DNA of 64,000 nt, from contig NZ_BAGE01000046.1 in assembly GCF_000308675.1 (NCBI RefSeq), positions 186,001 through 250,000 on the forward strand. The letters are read 5' to 3'. The notes below the pieces were generated by a model. That model made no database searches, was not told the DNA's origin, and saw only the letters and a list, made by a program, of their open reading frames with translations. Within the stretch, counting starts at the first letter, position 1. The number at the start of each line of letters is the position of its first letter. This DNA comes from Nocardia paucivorans NBRC 100373 (lineage in GTDB: Bacteria > Actinomycetota > Actinomycetes > Mycobacteriales > Mycobacteriaceae). Position numbers and translations under genes: made by a program. Positions 52,277-60,688 of this stretch are shown piece by piece.

Positions 52277-53503
52277 TCACGGCTTACGGATGTGGTCGTA
52301 GATTCGCAGGGTTTGTTCGGCAATATGCGACCAGTCGAACTCGGTGACGGCACGTGCCCGACCGGCGGCGCCGAATTCCGCCGCCCGATCGGGATCGGCG
52401 ACGAGTTCGTTCACCGCCGCCGCCAGGCCCCGTTCATAACCGATGGGGTCGGCGGCGTCGTAGTGCACGAGTCTGCCGGTGTGGTTGTCGACGACGACCT
52501 CCGGGATACCGCCGACATCGGAGGCCACCACCGCCGTACCACAGGCCATGGCCTCCAGGTTGACGATGCCCAACGGTTCGTAGATCGACGGGCAGATGAA
52601 CACGGTCGCAGCCGCCAGCACCTGCCGGACCTGCTCGGTGGGCAGCATCTGCCGCACCCAGAACACATTGCCCCGGCGTCGGCGCAACTCCGCGACGGCG
52701 TCGGCGACCTCGACCGCCAGCTCCTCGGTGTCGGGCAGACCCGCGCACACCACCAACTGAATGTCGGGATCCATCTCGTGGGCCGCGGCCAGTAGATGAG
52801 CCACCCCCTTCTGCCGGGTGATCCGCCCCACGAACGCCACGATCGGCCGATCGGGCCGCACCCCGAGGTCGATGAGGAAGGAAGGGCCGTCCGCGGCCGG
52901 CGGTCCGGGATGCCATACCGTCGAGTCGATACCGTTGTGCACGACGTGTACCCGGTCCGGGTCGAGCCCCGGGTAGGCGTCCAGCACATCGTGACGCATC
53001 CACGCGCTCACCGCGATAACGGCGTCGGCGTGTTCGACAGCGGTGCGTTCCGACCACGACGACAAGCGGTAGCCACCCCCGAGCTGTTCGGCCTTCCACG
53101 GTCGCCGCGGCTCCAGCGAATGGGTGGTCACCACATGCGGGATGCCGTAGAGGGTGGCGGCGAGGTGCCCGGCCAGACCGGTGTACCAGGTGTGCGAATG
53201 CACCACGTCCACCTCGCCGACGGCGTCGGCCATGCGCAATTCGGTGGACATCATTTGTACGGCCGAATTGGCGGCGTAGAGAGCGGGGTCCGGATCGTGC
53301 ACCACCGCGTCCGTACGCGACACGCCCATGCAGTGCACCGTCACATCACACAGCCGTCGCAGTCGGCGCACCAGCTCGGTGACGTGCACCCCGGCCCCGC
53401 CGTACACTTCCGGCGGATACTCCCGGGTCAGCACGGCCACTCGTAACCGATCCGGGTCGAACGGATCCACCACCGCACGCTCGTCGTCCGTGCCGGAATT
53501 CAC
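52277..53503 (-). CDS. glgM: GlgM-type alpha-maltose-1-phosphate synthase (glycogen-synthase-like glycosyltransferase)
   Basis: A 408-residue GT-B glycosyltransferase: VAVLTREYPPEVYGGAGVHV binds the donor side, HSHTWYTGLAGHLAA follows, and the GT4-type E-x7-E motif is CPSIYEPLGIVNLEAMACG. The M. tuberculosis orthologue (Rv1212c) uses ADP-glucose and glucose-1-phosphate to make maltose-1-phosphate, which GlgE polymerises into alpha-glucan. It is divergent from glgC, the source of ADP-glucose. GTG 53503 has a TACGTT box seven bases upstream on the minus strand, suggesting a leaderless mRNA. Confidence 0.93.
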   Translation of the reverse strand: MNSGTDDERAVVDPFDPDRLRVAVLTREYPPEVYGGAGVHVTELVRRLRRLCDVTVHCMGVSRTDAVVHDPDPALYAANSAVQMMSTELRMADAVGEVDVVHSHTWYTGLAGHLAATLYGIPHVVTTHSLEPRRPWKAEQLGGGYRLSSWSERTAVEHADAVIAVSAWMRHDVLDAYPGLDPDRVHVVHNGIDSTVWHPGPPAADGPSFLIDLGVRPDRPIVAFVGRITRQKGVAHLLAAAHEMDPDIQLVVCAGLPDTEELAVEVADAVAELRRRRGNVFWVRQMLPTEQVRQVLAAATVFICPSIYEPLGIVNLEAMACGTAVVASDVGGIPEVVVDNHTGRLVHYDAADPIGYERGLAAAVNELVADPDRAAEFGAAGRARAVTEFDWSHIAEQTLRIYDHIRKP

Positions 53504-53570
53504 GAGATTCAACGTAGACGCTGCCGTCGCCACGAGCCACCACCGGCCGGCCGTTGGGTAGTTTGAAAGC
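53504..53570. promoter_or_regulatory. Divergent glgM/glgC promoter region with two leaderless -10 boxes
   Basis: Only 67 bases separate the two start codons. Leftward, TACGTT (53516-53511) precedes GTG 53503 by seven bases; rightward, TAGTTT (53559-53564) precedes GTG 53571 by six. Both genes therefore seem to be transcribed from their start codons, from a shared short region whose promoters could be controlled together. Confidence 0.6.
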
Positions 53571-54785
53571 GTGAGGAGCCAGCCGCACGTACTCGGAATC
53601 GTGCTCGCCGGTGGCGAGGGCAAGCGACTCTTTCCACTCACTGCCGACCGGGCCAAGCCGGCCGTTCCGTTCGGCGGCGCCTACCGCCTCATCGACTTCG
53701 TCCTGAGCAATCTCGTCAACGCCGGTTTCATGCGGGTCTGTGTACTCACGCAGTACAAATCGCATTCGCTGGACCGGCATATCTCGCAGACGTGGCGCCT
53801 GTCCGGTTTCGCCGGTGAATACATCACCCCGGTGCCCGCCCAGCAGAGGTTGGGTCCGCGCTGGTACACCGGCAGCGCCGATGCGATCATGCAGTCGCTG
53901 AACCTCATCTACGACGAGGACCCCGACTACATCGTCGTATTCGGCGCCGATCACGTCTATCGGATGGATCCGGAGCAGATGGTCGCCCACCACATCGATT
54001 CCGGCGCCGGGGTCACGGTGGCCGGTATTCGGGTGCCCCGCAGCCAGGCGAGCGCTTTCGGTTGTATCGACTCCGACGAATCCGGTCGCATAATCGGTTT
54101 CCTGGAAAAACCGACGCATCCGCCGGGAATCCCCGACGACCCGAATATGACCTTCGCATCCATGGGCAATTACGTGTTCACCACCAAGGTCCTGGTGGAC
54201 TCGATCAAGGCCGATGCGGAGAATCCCGACTCCGATCACGATATGGGCGGCGACATCATTCCGCAGCTGGTCGCCGAGGGCCGTGCCGCCGTCTATGATT
54301 TCGCCGCCAACGAGGTGCCAGGAGCCACCGACCGCGACCGCGGCTACTGGCGCGATGTCGGCACCATCGACGCTTTCTACGAGGCGCATATGGACCTGGT
54401 ATCGGTGCAGCCGGTGTTCAACCTCTACAACCGGCACTGGCCGATCCGCGGCGCCGCCGAGAACCTGCCGCCGGCGAAATTCGCCAAGGGCGGGCTGGCC
54501 CAGGAGTCCATCGTCGGCGCGGGCAGCATCCTGTCGGCGGCGACGGTCCGCAATTCGGTGCTCAGCGCCAATGTGGTGGTCGACGAAGGAGCCACCGTGG
54601 AGGGCAGTGTGCTGATGCCGGGGGTACGGATCGGGCGAGGAGCGGTGGTGCGGCGGGCGATCCTGGACAAGAACGTCATGGTGTCGGAGGGCGAGATCAT
54701 CGGGGTGGACCCGGAGCGCGACCGCAGCCGGTTCGCCATCAGCAATGGCGGTGTGGTCACCGTCGGCAAAGGGACCTGGGTGTAG
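53571..54785 (+). CDS. glgC: Glucose-1-phosphate adenylyltransferase
   Basis: A 404-residue ADP-glucose pyrophosphorylase: the nucleotide-binding loop is VLAGGEGKRLFPLTADRAKP, the sugar site includes QQRLGPRWYTGSADAIMQ and VVFGADHVYRMD, and YWRDVGTIDAFYEAHMDL precedes the C-terminal left-handed beta-helix with the oligomer contacts. It makes ADP-glucose from glucose-1-phosphate and ATP for GlgM and glycogen synthesis. GTG 53571 is preceded by TAGTTT with six-base spacing. Confidence 0.97.
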   Translation: MRSQPHVLGIVLAGGEGKRLFPLTADRAKPAVPFGGAYRLIDFVLSNLVNAGFMRVCVLTQYKSHSLDRHISQTWRLSGFAGEYITPVPAQQRLGPRWYTGSADAIMQSLNLIYDEDPDYIVVFGADHVYRMDPEQMVAHHIDSGAGVTVAGIRVPRSQASAFGCIDSDESGRIIGFLEKPTHPPGIPDDPNMTFASMGNYVFTTKVLVDSIKADAENPDSDHDMGGDIIPQLVAEGRAAVYDFAANEVPGATDRDRGYWRDVGTIDAFYEAHMDLVSVQPVFNLYNRHWPIRGAAENLPPAKFAKGGLAQESIVGAGSILSAATVRNSVLSANVVVDEGATVEGSVLMPGVRIGRGAVVRRAILDKNVMVSEGEIIGVDPERDRSRFAISNGGVVTVGKGTWV

Positions 54786-54866
54786 CGGACCGCGCGTGAT
54801 CGGCCGGTGCGCGCCCCGGCACCCGCTCGTACGAGACGCAAGCACGTAGGCGCGCGAGGAGCCGGA

Positions 54867-56522
54867 TCAGCGCATATCGCGCCTGCGCACCCCGACCAGT
54901 CCCATCGCCATCAGCACGGCCGCCAGGGCGAGGACCACGACCACGGGTGTGGCGGTGAACGCCGCGCCCGGTAACTTCGGCGCGTGCCCGAACGGTTCCA
55001 GGGCGCGCAGCCACTGCGGGGCACCGGAGAGCGAGCCGAGCAGGAACACCGCGATCGCGGCGGTGAGCAACCCCCATGCCACCGAGGTCCACCGCGGAGC
55101 CAACCCGAACAGGGCGATGGTGATCGCGGCGAACAGCCAGATGGCGGGCAATTGCACCAGCGCGGCGGCCAGCACCCCGGGCAGTTTCCCGGCGATATCG
55201 TCGGTGGCGATCCCGCAGACCAGACCGGCCGGCAGCGCGGCGGCCACCATGATGACCACCGGGCCGCCCAGGGCGAACACCAGATGCGAGGCCACCCAGC
55301 GGACCCGCCCCACCGCGCCCGCGAGCACGGACTCGGCGCGACCCCCGTTCTCCTCCCCGAACAACCGCAGCGCCGCGGAAACGGCGTAGGCCGCGCCCAC
55401 GACGCCGAGCATCGTGAAGGCGTAGTTGACGAACGAATCCTCGAGCGAATCGGTACCGCCCATCCTGGTGATCAGCTCGCGCAGGGTTTCATTGCTGCCG
55501 AAGCCGTCGCCGATACCGGGCACGACACTGCCGATAACCAGGCCATACAGGCCGAGACCGATGGCCCAGGCCACCAGCGCGCCCTGCTGCAACCGGACCG
55601 CCAACCCGAACGGACCGGTCAACGCAGACCCGGCCGCGGCCCGACCCGGCCGCTCGGCGATGAGACCCGAACCGATATCGCGACGCCGCAGCAGCGTATA
55701 GGCGGTGACGAGCAGCACCGCGAGCAACGCCACATGCAGCAACAGCACCCACCACCGGTCCCCCGCGTACGGCCGCACCTGCAGCGACCAGCCTTGGGGG
55801 GACAGCCAGGTCAGGGGACTCACCGGACCGTCGCCCGACCGCGCGTCGCCCATGGCACGCAGGGTGTAGGTCGTACCCAGCACCGCGAAGGCGAACCCAC
55901 GCGCCAACCGGGCACCGGAACTCAGCTGTGCCGTCACCGCGGCGATACCGGCGAACACCATGCCGGAGGCCGCCAGCGCGAGGCCGAAGGCCAGTGAACC
56001 GCTCACCGGAACATCCGAGGCGATGAGGCTCACCGCACCGAGCAGCCCGGCCGCCAGGGCGCCTCCGAGCGCAAAGACGAGGGCGGCCGTCAGATTGGCG
56101 TATCGGCCCACCGCCGTGGAGCCCATGATCTCGCCGCGACCCGTCTCCTCCTCGGCCCTGGTGTGCCGGATCACCGTGAGGATGGTCGCCACCGCGATCA
56201 GGGTGTGGAACATTCCCGCTTTCCAGATCCCTACGGCTCCGATAGAGGTGTTGTAGACGGGTCCGTACATCGCCAGCTGCGCCGGGCTCGCCAACACGGT
56301 GGCGGCGAACGAGGCACGGTCCGCCTCGGTCGGGTATATCGAGGCGATACCGGAGATGTAGACCCCGCCCAACGGCAGCGACAACAGCAGAATCCACAGC
56401 GGTGCCACGATCCGGTCGCGGCGCAGGTACAACCGCAGCAACCGGCTCGTCCCGACAAAGGCCGCGCCGACGGACCTCGTATCGAACGCCCGATGCGGCA
56501 CGTTCACGACCGCGGTGGTCAT
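54867..56522 (-). CDS. ABC exporter permease, tetronasin-type (Rv1217c-like)
   Basis: A 551-residue integral membrane protein with about 12 helices in two homologous halves, starting with LRLYLRRDRIVAPLWILLLS and ending ALAAVLMAMGLVGVRRRDMR. It matches the large permeases of antibiotic ABC exporters of the DrrB/tetronasin group. ATG 56522 overlaps the ATPase stop (ATGA). In M. tuberculosis the Rv1217c-Rv1218c pump confers multidrug resistance and is repressed by Rv1219c, all three represented here in the same order. Confidence 0.88.
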   Translation of the reverse strand: MTTAVVNVPHRAFDTRSVGAAFVGTSRLLRLYLRRDRIVAPLWILLLSLPLGGVYISGIASIYPTEADRASFAATVLASPAQLAMYGPVYNTSIGAVGIWKAGMFHTLIAVATILTVIRHTRAEEETGRGEIMGSTAVGRYANLTAALVFALGGALAAGLLGAVSLIASDVPVSGSLAFGLALAASGMVFAGIAAVTAQLSSGARLARGFAFAVLGTTYTLRAMGDARSGDGPVSPLTWLSPQGWSLQVRPYAGDRWWVLLLHVALLAVLLVTAYTLLRRRDIGSGLIAERPGRAAAGSALTGPFGLAVRLQQGALVAWAIGLGLYGLVIGSVVPGIGDGFGSNETLRELITRMGGTDSLEDSFVNYAFTMLGVVGAAYAVSAALRLFGEENGGRAESVLAGAVGRVRWVASHLVFALGGPVVIMVAAALPAGLVCGIATDDIAGKLPGVLAAALVQLPAIWLFAAITIALFGLAPRWTSVAWGLLTAAIAVFLLGSLSGAPQWLRALEPFGHAPKLPGAAFTATPVVVVLALAAVLMAMGLVGVRRRDMR

Positions 56523-57439
56523 TTCGCCACCTCCTGCAATGCGTCGGCGCCCCGACCGGCGGTCGAGTAGTGCCGCATGAACAGTTCTTCCAGGGTCGGC
56601 GGCCTGCTGACCAGGCTCCGCACCCCGGTATCGCCGAGCACGCGAATCAATCCGGCCAGATGTTCGCCGTCGACCTGGCAGCTCAGGGTGCGTTCGTCCA
56701 GGTGAACATCGGCGACACCGGGCAGGGCCGCGATATCGCCGGGATCACCGGTCAATTCGGCGATGATGGAGGTGCGGCTCAAATGCCGCATCGATGCCAG
56801 CGTCCCGCTCTCCACGGTGCGCCCGGCGCGGATGATGGTGACCCGCTCGCACAGCTGCTCCACCTCGGACAGGATGTGGCTGGACAACAACACGGTCGTA
56901 CCGCGCTCGGCCGCCTCGGCGACGCATTCGCGGAACACCTGCTCCATCAGTGGATCCAGACCCGAGGTCGGCTCGTCCAGCAGCAGCAGTCGGGCGTGGG
57001 AGGAGAAGGCGGAAACCAGCGCAACCTTCTGACGGTTGCCCTTGGAGTATGTCCGGGCCTTCTTCCGGGGATCGAGTTCGAAGCGTTCGATCAGCTCGGC
57101 CCGCCGGTCGGTGTCGAGGCCGCCGCGCATTTCGGCGAGCAGGTCGATGATCTCACCGCCGCTCAGCGACGGCCACAACGTGACGTCGCCGGGGACGTAG
57201 GCGATTTCGCGATGCAATGCCACCGCGTCGACCCATGGGTCCCGTCCCAGCATCCGTACCTCGCCGGAGGTGGGGGACAGCAGGCCGAGCAGGATGCGAA
57301 TGGTTGTGGATTTGCCCGCGCCGTTGGGCCCGAGGAACCCGTGGATCTCACCCGCGGATACCTCCAGGTCGAGTCCGTCGAGCGCCCGGACCTGCCCGAA
57401 GTGTTTGTGCAGATCTCGGATATGGATTGCCGAAACCAT
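56519..57439 (-). CDS. ABC exporter ATPase (Rv1218c-like)
   Basis: A 306-residue ATPase of the DrrA type: Walker A GPNGAGKST, signature YSKGNRQKVALV, Walker B LLLLDEPTSGLD and switch His LSSHILSEVEQ, followed by a C-terminal extension usual for this group. It powers the permease encoded downstream with a four-base overlap. ATG 57439 gives the normal family start; upstream frame extension is not conserved in style. Confidence 0.92.
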   Translation of the reverse strand: MVSAIHIRDLHKHFGQVRALDGLDLEVSAGEIHGFLGPNGAGKSTTIRILLGLLSPTSGEVRMLGRDPWVDAVALHREIAYVPGDVTLWPSLSGGEIIDLLAEMRGGLDTDRRAELIERFELDPRKKARTYSKGNRQKVALVSAFSSHARLLLLDEPTSGLDPLMEQVFRECVAEAAERGTTVLLSSHILSEVEQLCERVTIIRAGRTVESGTLASMRHLSRTSIIAELTGDPGDIAALPGVADVHLDERTLSCQVDGEHLAGLIRVLGDTGVRSLVSRPPTLEELFMRHYSTAGRGADALQEVAK

Positions 57440-57516
57440 CGGATCTCCTGTTGAGGAAAGAAATGAGTGTGTGGACGCCCGTCGCGCACGACGGGCCCGG
57501 ATCCGGCGGGGGTTCG

Positions 57517-58320
57517 TCACCCGGGTCGATGCTCGTCGACCTTCGGACGGAGCACAGGCGTCTCGTCGGTGGGCGCGGTGGGCCCGCCCACCGCCGGATC
57601 GGTGTCGTGGCCGGATGCGATCGGGTGGTCTCCGGCCAGGGGTGCGTCGGCCTCGGAGGGCTTCGGCTCGGTGTTCGGTGTCGACGGTTCGAAGTCGTAA
57701 CCCGCGGCCGGCATGTCCAGCACCGACGGATCGGTGAGCAGGCCTTGGGTATAGACCTCGAACGCGGGCGGCATCACGGTGTCGGCGTATTCGCGCAGCG
57801 CCTTGCGATAGTCGACGGGATCGGCGCTGTGGGTGTGCAGTTGTAAGAACAGCAGCATGCCGCCACCGTTCACCAGGGCGAGATACCGGGCCATCGCCTT
57901 CGGATCCCGGGGCTTGCGTAATGCGCCGTTGGCGACGCCCACCTCCAGGTACCGTTCCACGTCGGCGACCATGCGTTCGAACAGGGAAGCGGCAAGGTCG
58001 CCGCCGGCCTGAAAGCTGCGCACCACATAGGCGATGATCGGGGCGAACTTCTCGATCTCCGCCAACTGGTTCAGCAGGTTCTCGCTGGACGGTTGGTTGA
58101 AATAGCTCATCTTCGAATCACGAATAACCCCCAGCACGTAGTCGTCGCATTCCCGGCGCAACCCCTCTTTGGAACCGAAATGGTGATTGACCAATCCGGG
58201 GGACACACCGGCCGCCGCCGCAATGGCACGGACTCCGATACCGAACCCCTGTTCGCCGAAGAGCGCGACAGCCGTATCGCGAATACGAGCCCGGGTGTTC
58301 AGATCATCGGTTGAACGCAT
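57517..58320 (-). CDS. TetR-family repressor of the ABC efflux pump (Rv1219c-like)
   Basis: A 267-residue TetR regulator: TRARIRDTAVALFGEQGFGI, then AIAAAAGVSPGLVNHHFGSK as the helix-turn-helix. It is longer than usual because of a 65-residue Pro/Glu/Thr-rich C-terminal tail. The frame stays open far upstream, but ATG 58320 is supported by the HTH position and by a TAGCAT box seven bases upstream (58333-58328). Operator-like palindromes overlap this start. It lies directly before the pump genes on the same strand. Confidence 0.88.
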   Translation of the reverse strand: MRSTDDLNTRARIRDTAVALFGEQGFGIGVRAIAAAAGVSPGLVNHHFGSKEGLRRECDDYVLGVIRDSKMSYFNQPSSENLLNQLAEIEKFAPIIAYVVRSFQAGGDLAASLFERMVADVERYLEVGVANGALRKPRDPKAMARYLALVNGGGMLLFLQLHTHSADPVDYRKALREYADTVMPPAFEVYTQGLLTDPSVLDMPAAGYDFEPSTPNTEPKPSEADAPLAGDHPIASGHDTDPAVGGPTAPTDETPVLRPKVDEHRPG

Positions 58321-58345
58321 GTTCAATATGCTAAACACTCGTTCA
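58311..58345. promoter_or_regulatory. Probable TetR autoregulatory operator
   Basis: TTGAAC-GCAT-GTTCAA (58311-58326) is a perfect 6-bp inverted repeat spanning the start codon of the TetR gene. A related site, TAAACACTCGTTCA (58332-58345), lies next to it and covers the -10 box. Repeated GTTCA half-sites fit binding of TetR dimers that repress the gene and the downstream pump. Confidence 0.6.
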
Positions 58346-58472
58346 ATCACACCGCAAGGGGTTATCCGGGAGGTTTCGCAAGAATTTCGAGCGGCGGCCG
58401 GCACGACGCGACGCCGCACCGGTGGACCCCGATCAACTCCCCCGGCCCACCACGGCACCGTGGGCGACCCCG

Positions 58473-59105
58473 CTATCCCTTCGAGGCGCAGAGCAGGCCG
58501 TCGCCGACCGGAATGAGAACGCTGGTCAGGGCGGGATCCTCGGCAACGGCCCGGGTGGCCTCCCGGACCGCCTGGGTGGTTGCGTCCCGCTGCGCCGGGT
58601 CGGGCACCCGACCACCCAGCAGGGCATTGTGCAGCAGAAGCGCACCGCCCGGTCGGAGCAGCCGAACCGCCTCGGTCAGGTACTGGGCGCATTCGATCGG
58701 CGCCGCGTCCACGAACACCAGGTCGTAGGCCTCGTCGGCCAGACGCGGGAGCACATCCAGGGCCTGGCCGTTGATCATTCTGGTGCGGGCGGGCGGGATG
58801 GCGGCGGCGCGGAACGCCTTCTTGGCCGCCCGCTGATGTTCCGGTTCGAAGTCGATGGTGGTGAGCGTCCCGTCCTCGCGCATCCCGTCGAGCAGCCACA
58901 GACCGCTGATCCCGGCACCGGTCCCCACCTCGACCACCGCTCGTGCGTCGACGAGCTGCGCGTACATGCTCAGCAGCGCCCCGACCGACGGCGCCACCGG
59001 CGCGACGCCCAATTCGGCGGCCCGCTCACGGGCGTTGACGAGGACCTCGTCCTCCACGACGGATTCCTCCACGTAGGCGAGATTTCGCTCCAGGTTCGAT
59101 GCCAC
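58473..59105 (-). CDS. SAM-dependent O-methyltransferase (Rv1220c-like)
   Basis: About 210 residues of a caffeoyl-CoA/catechol O-methyltransferase-type fold: VVEVGTGAGISGLWLLDGM binds SAM, then LTTIDFEPEHQRAAKKAF and YDLVFVDAAP near the metal site. The natural acceptor is unknown. A TAGCCT box (59118-59113 on the complement) is seven bases from GTG 59105 but only one base from ATG 59111, so a leaderless start at 59105 is preferred. It is divergent from sigE, as in M. tuberculosis. Confidence 0.9.
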   Translation of the reverse strand: MASNLERNLAYVEESVVEDEVLVNARERAAELGVAPVAPSVGALLSMYAQLVDARAVVEVGTGAGISGLWLLDGMREDGTLTTIDFEPEHQRAAKKAFRAAAIPPARTRMINGQALDVLPRLADEAYDLVFVDAAPIECAQYLTEAVRLLRPGGALLLHNALLGGRVPDPAQRDATTQAVREATRAVAEDPALTSVLIPVGDGLLCASKG

Positions 59106-59111
59106 GCCCAT

Positions 59112-59498
59112 GAGGCTATGCCACTCGGCGGAAAGCGGGCCGGAACATTCTCAGGTGTCCCTCAGGATCTGCATACCCCAGCCATATCGGGGAACGCGAC
59201 AGTAGTGACCACGCAAGACCAATCGACCGACCGGCCGGGAACAACAACGAACCACCAGATGGTTGTACCCGTCGACGACGTTTCGAGACCCGAAACGCCG
59301 GCCGCGGCTCCAGGCCTCGGTCCCGAACAGGAGGTACCCCCTATCCACATGGTCGATGCGGCGCGTGAGTACACCGGCCTGCCCGAGTTGCCCCGGGCCC
59401 GCCGATCGGCCGTCCTCCGTGGAGTCGAACACTCGCTCCACGGTGCGGACAGGGCCCTGACCGAAGAGGATACGACACTGCCCCGGGAGGAGATCACA
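59112..59498 (+). other. sigE upstream region with possible alternative starts
   Basis: About 390 bases between the methyltransferase and the preferred sigE start. The sigE frame remains open through it, with in-frame start codons at 59205 (GTG), 59259 (ATG) and 59349 (ATG). Segments rich in Pro/Thr would be encoded if used. M. tuberculosis sigE is known to have several promoters and translation starts, so this region may contain real alternative N-termini and their promoters. Confidence 0.5.
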
Positions 59499-60221
59499 GT
59501 GTCCGAATGGGAGACCGGCATGCCGGACGGTCCGGACAACGCCGGCGGCACAACCATCGACGCGCACCACGACCCGAGCAGCAACGACCGGTTCTCCATG
59601 GCCGAGGACACCATGGACACGGCGGACCTGTCCGAACTCGGCGAACTCACCGGAACCGCAGCCTTCGACGCCACCGGCGACCCTTCGGTCATGCCCAGCT
59701 GGGACGATCTGGTCCGCGAACACGCCGACCGGGTATACCGGCTGGCGTATCGCCTCTCCGGCGATCCGCAGGACGCCGAAGATCTCACCCAGGAGACCTT
59801 CATCCGGGTCTTCCGCTCGCTGTCGAACTACCAACCGGGCACCTTCGAGGGTTGGCTGCACCGCATCACCACCAACCTCTTCCTGGATATGGTCCGACGC
59901 CGCAGCCGCATTCGGATGGAAGCGCTGCCGGACGACTACGAGCGGGTGGCCGCCGATGGCCCCGGCCCCGAACAGGTCTTCCACGATGCCCGGCTCGACC
60001 CCGATCTCCAATCCGCACTGGATTCGTTGGCGCCGGAATTCCGGGCCGCGGTCGTGCTGTGCGATATCGAAGGTCTGTCCTACGAGGAGATCGCCGCCAC
60101 GCTCGGCGTGAAATTGGGCACCGTGCGCAGCCGTATCCATCGCGGTCGACAGGCACTGCGTGACTACCTTGCGCATAATGGGTCACAGGAAAGGTTCGCC
60201 GCCGAGGCGAACGCCGGGTGA
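59499..60221 (+). CDS. sigE: ECF RNA polymerase sigma factor SigE
   Basis: A 240-residue extracytoplasmic-function sigma factor for envelope stress. Region 2: HADRVYRLAYRLSGDPQDAE, DLTQETFIRVFRSLSNYQ and TFEGWLHRITTNLFLDMVRR; region 4: LAPEFRAAVVLCDIEGLSYE and GVKLGTVRSRIHRGRQALRD. GTG 59499 is chosen because GGGAGGAG lies just upstream and the product length matches M. tuberculosis SigE (257). Followed by its anti-sigma factor gene, htrA and tatB, the conserved stress block. Confidence 0.95.
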   Translation: MSEWETGMPDGPDNAGGTTIDAHHDPSSNDRFSMAEDTMDTADLSELGELTGTAAFDATGDPSVMPSWDDLVREHADRVYRLAYRLSGDPQDAEDLTQETFIRVFRSLSNYQPGTFEGWLHRITTNLFLDMVRRRSRIRMEALPDDYERVAADGPGPEQVFHDARLDPDLQSALDSLAPEFRAAVVLCDIEGLSYEEIAATLGVKLGTVRSRIHRGRQALRDYLAHNGSQERFAAEANAG

Positions 60222-60282
60222 CCCGACGCCGGACGTCGGCGCCCGCCGAGCAGCGATGTCGGTTGGGAAGGATGAGCACCGA

Positions 60283-60678
60283 ATGAGTGACGACTCCGGT
60301 ATGTCGAGTCCTCGTTCACCCCGGTTCCGCTCCACCGAGCATCTGGCGAGCGAGGCCATCGCCGCCTATGTGGACGGCGAGCTGCGTATGAATGCGTATA
60401 TGCGCGCCGGCCGGCACCTTTCCCTGTGCCCGGAGTGCGCCGCCGAGGTCGAGGCCCAACAGCAGGCCCGGATCGCATTGCGCCGGGCCGGTCAGGTATC
60501 GGTGCCCGCCGGGCTGCACGACAGTCTGACCCGTATACCGCTGGCCGAATTCCCCGGCGCCGAAAAGCCCGGCATTCCCACCGAAAATTCTCGTCACGAG
60601 GCGGTTTTCGGTTTTCTGAGCGAGTCTTTCACCGCCACCTTCGACAGTAGGCGGTGGACGGCGTGGTGGCGCAAGTAG
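60283..60678 (+). CDS. rseA: Zinc-containing anti-sigma factor RseA
   Basis: A 131-residue protein with the ZAS motif HLSLCPEC (H45, C49, C52), preceded by the helix LASEAIAAYVDGELRMNAYM. It should hold SigE inactive. In M. tuberculosis, RseA is phosphorylated by PknB and degraded by ClpC1P2 when the envelope is stressed. There is no membrane segment, so it is cytosolic. ATG 60283 follows GGAAGGA. The htrA start lies 10 bases after its stop. Confidence 0.9.
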   Translation: MSDDSGMSSPRSPRFRSTEHLASEAIAAYVDGELRMNAYMRAGRHLSLCPECAAEVEAQQQARIALRRAGQVSVPAGLHDSLTRIPLAEFPGAEKPGIPTENSRHEAVFGFLSESFTATFDSRRWTAWWRK

Positions 60679-60688
60679 AGTTTGGCGA

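Noticed and set aside
58321..58899. An N-terminal extension of 193 codons on the TetR regulator
   Set aside because: The HTH begins right after ATG 58320, the upstream part runs antisense through the operator region and O-methyltransferase gene, and it has an Arg/Gly/Pro-rich shadow composition.
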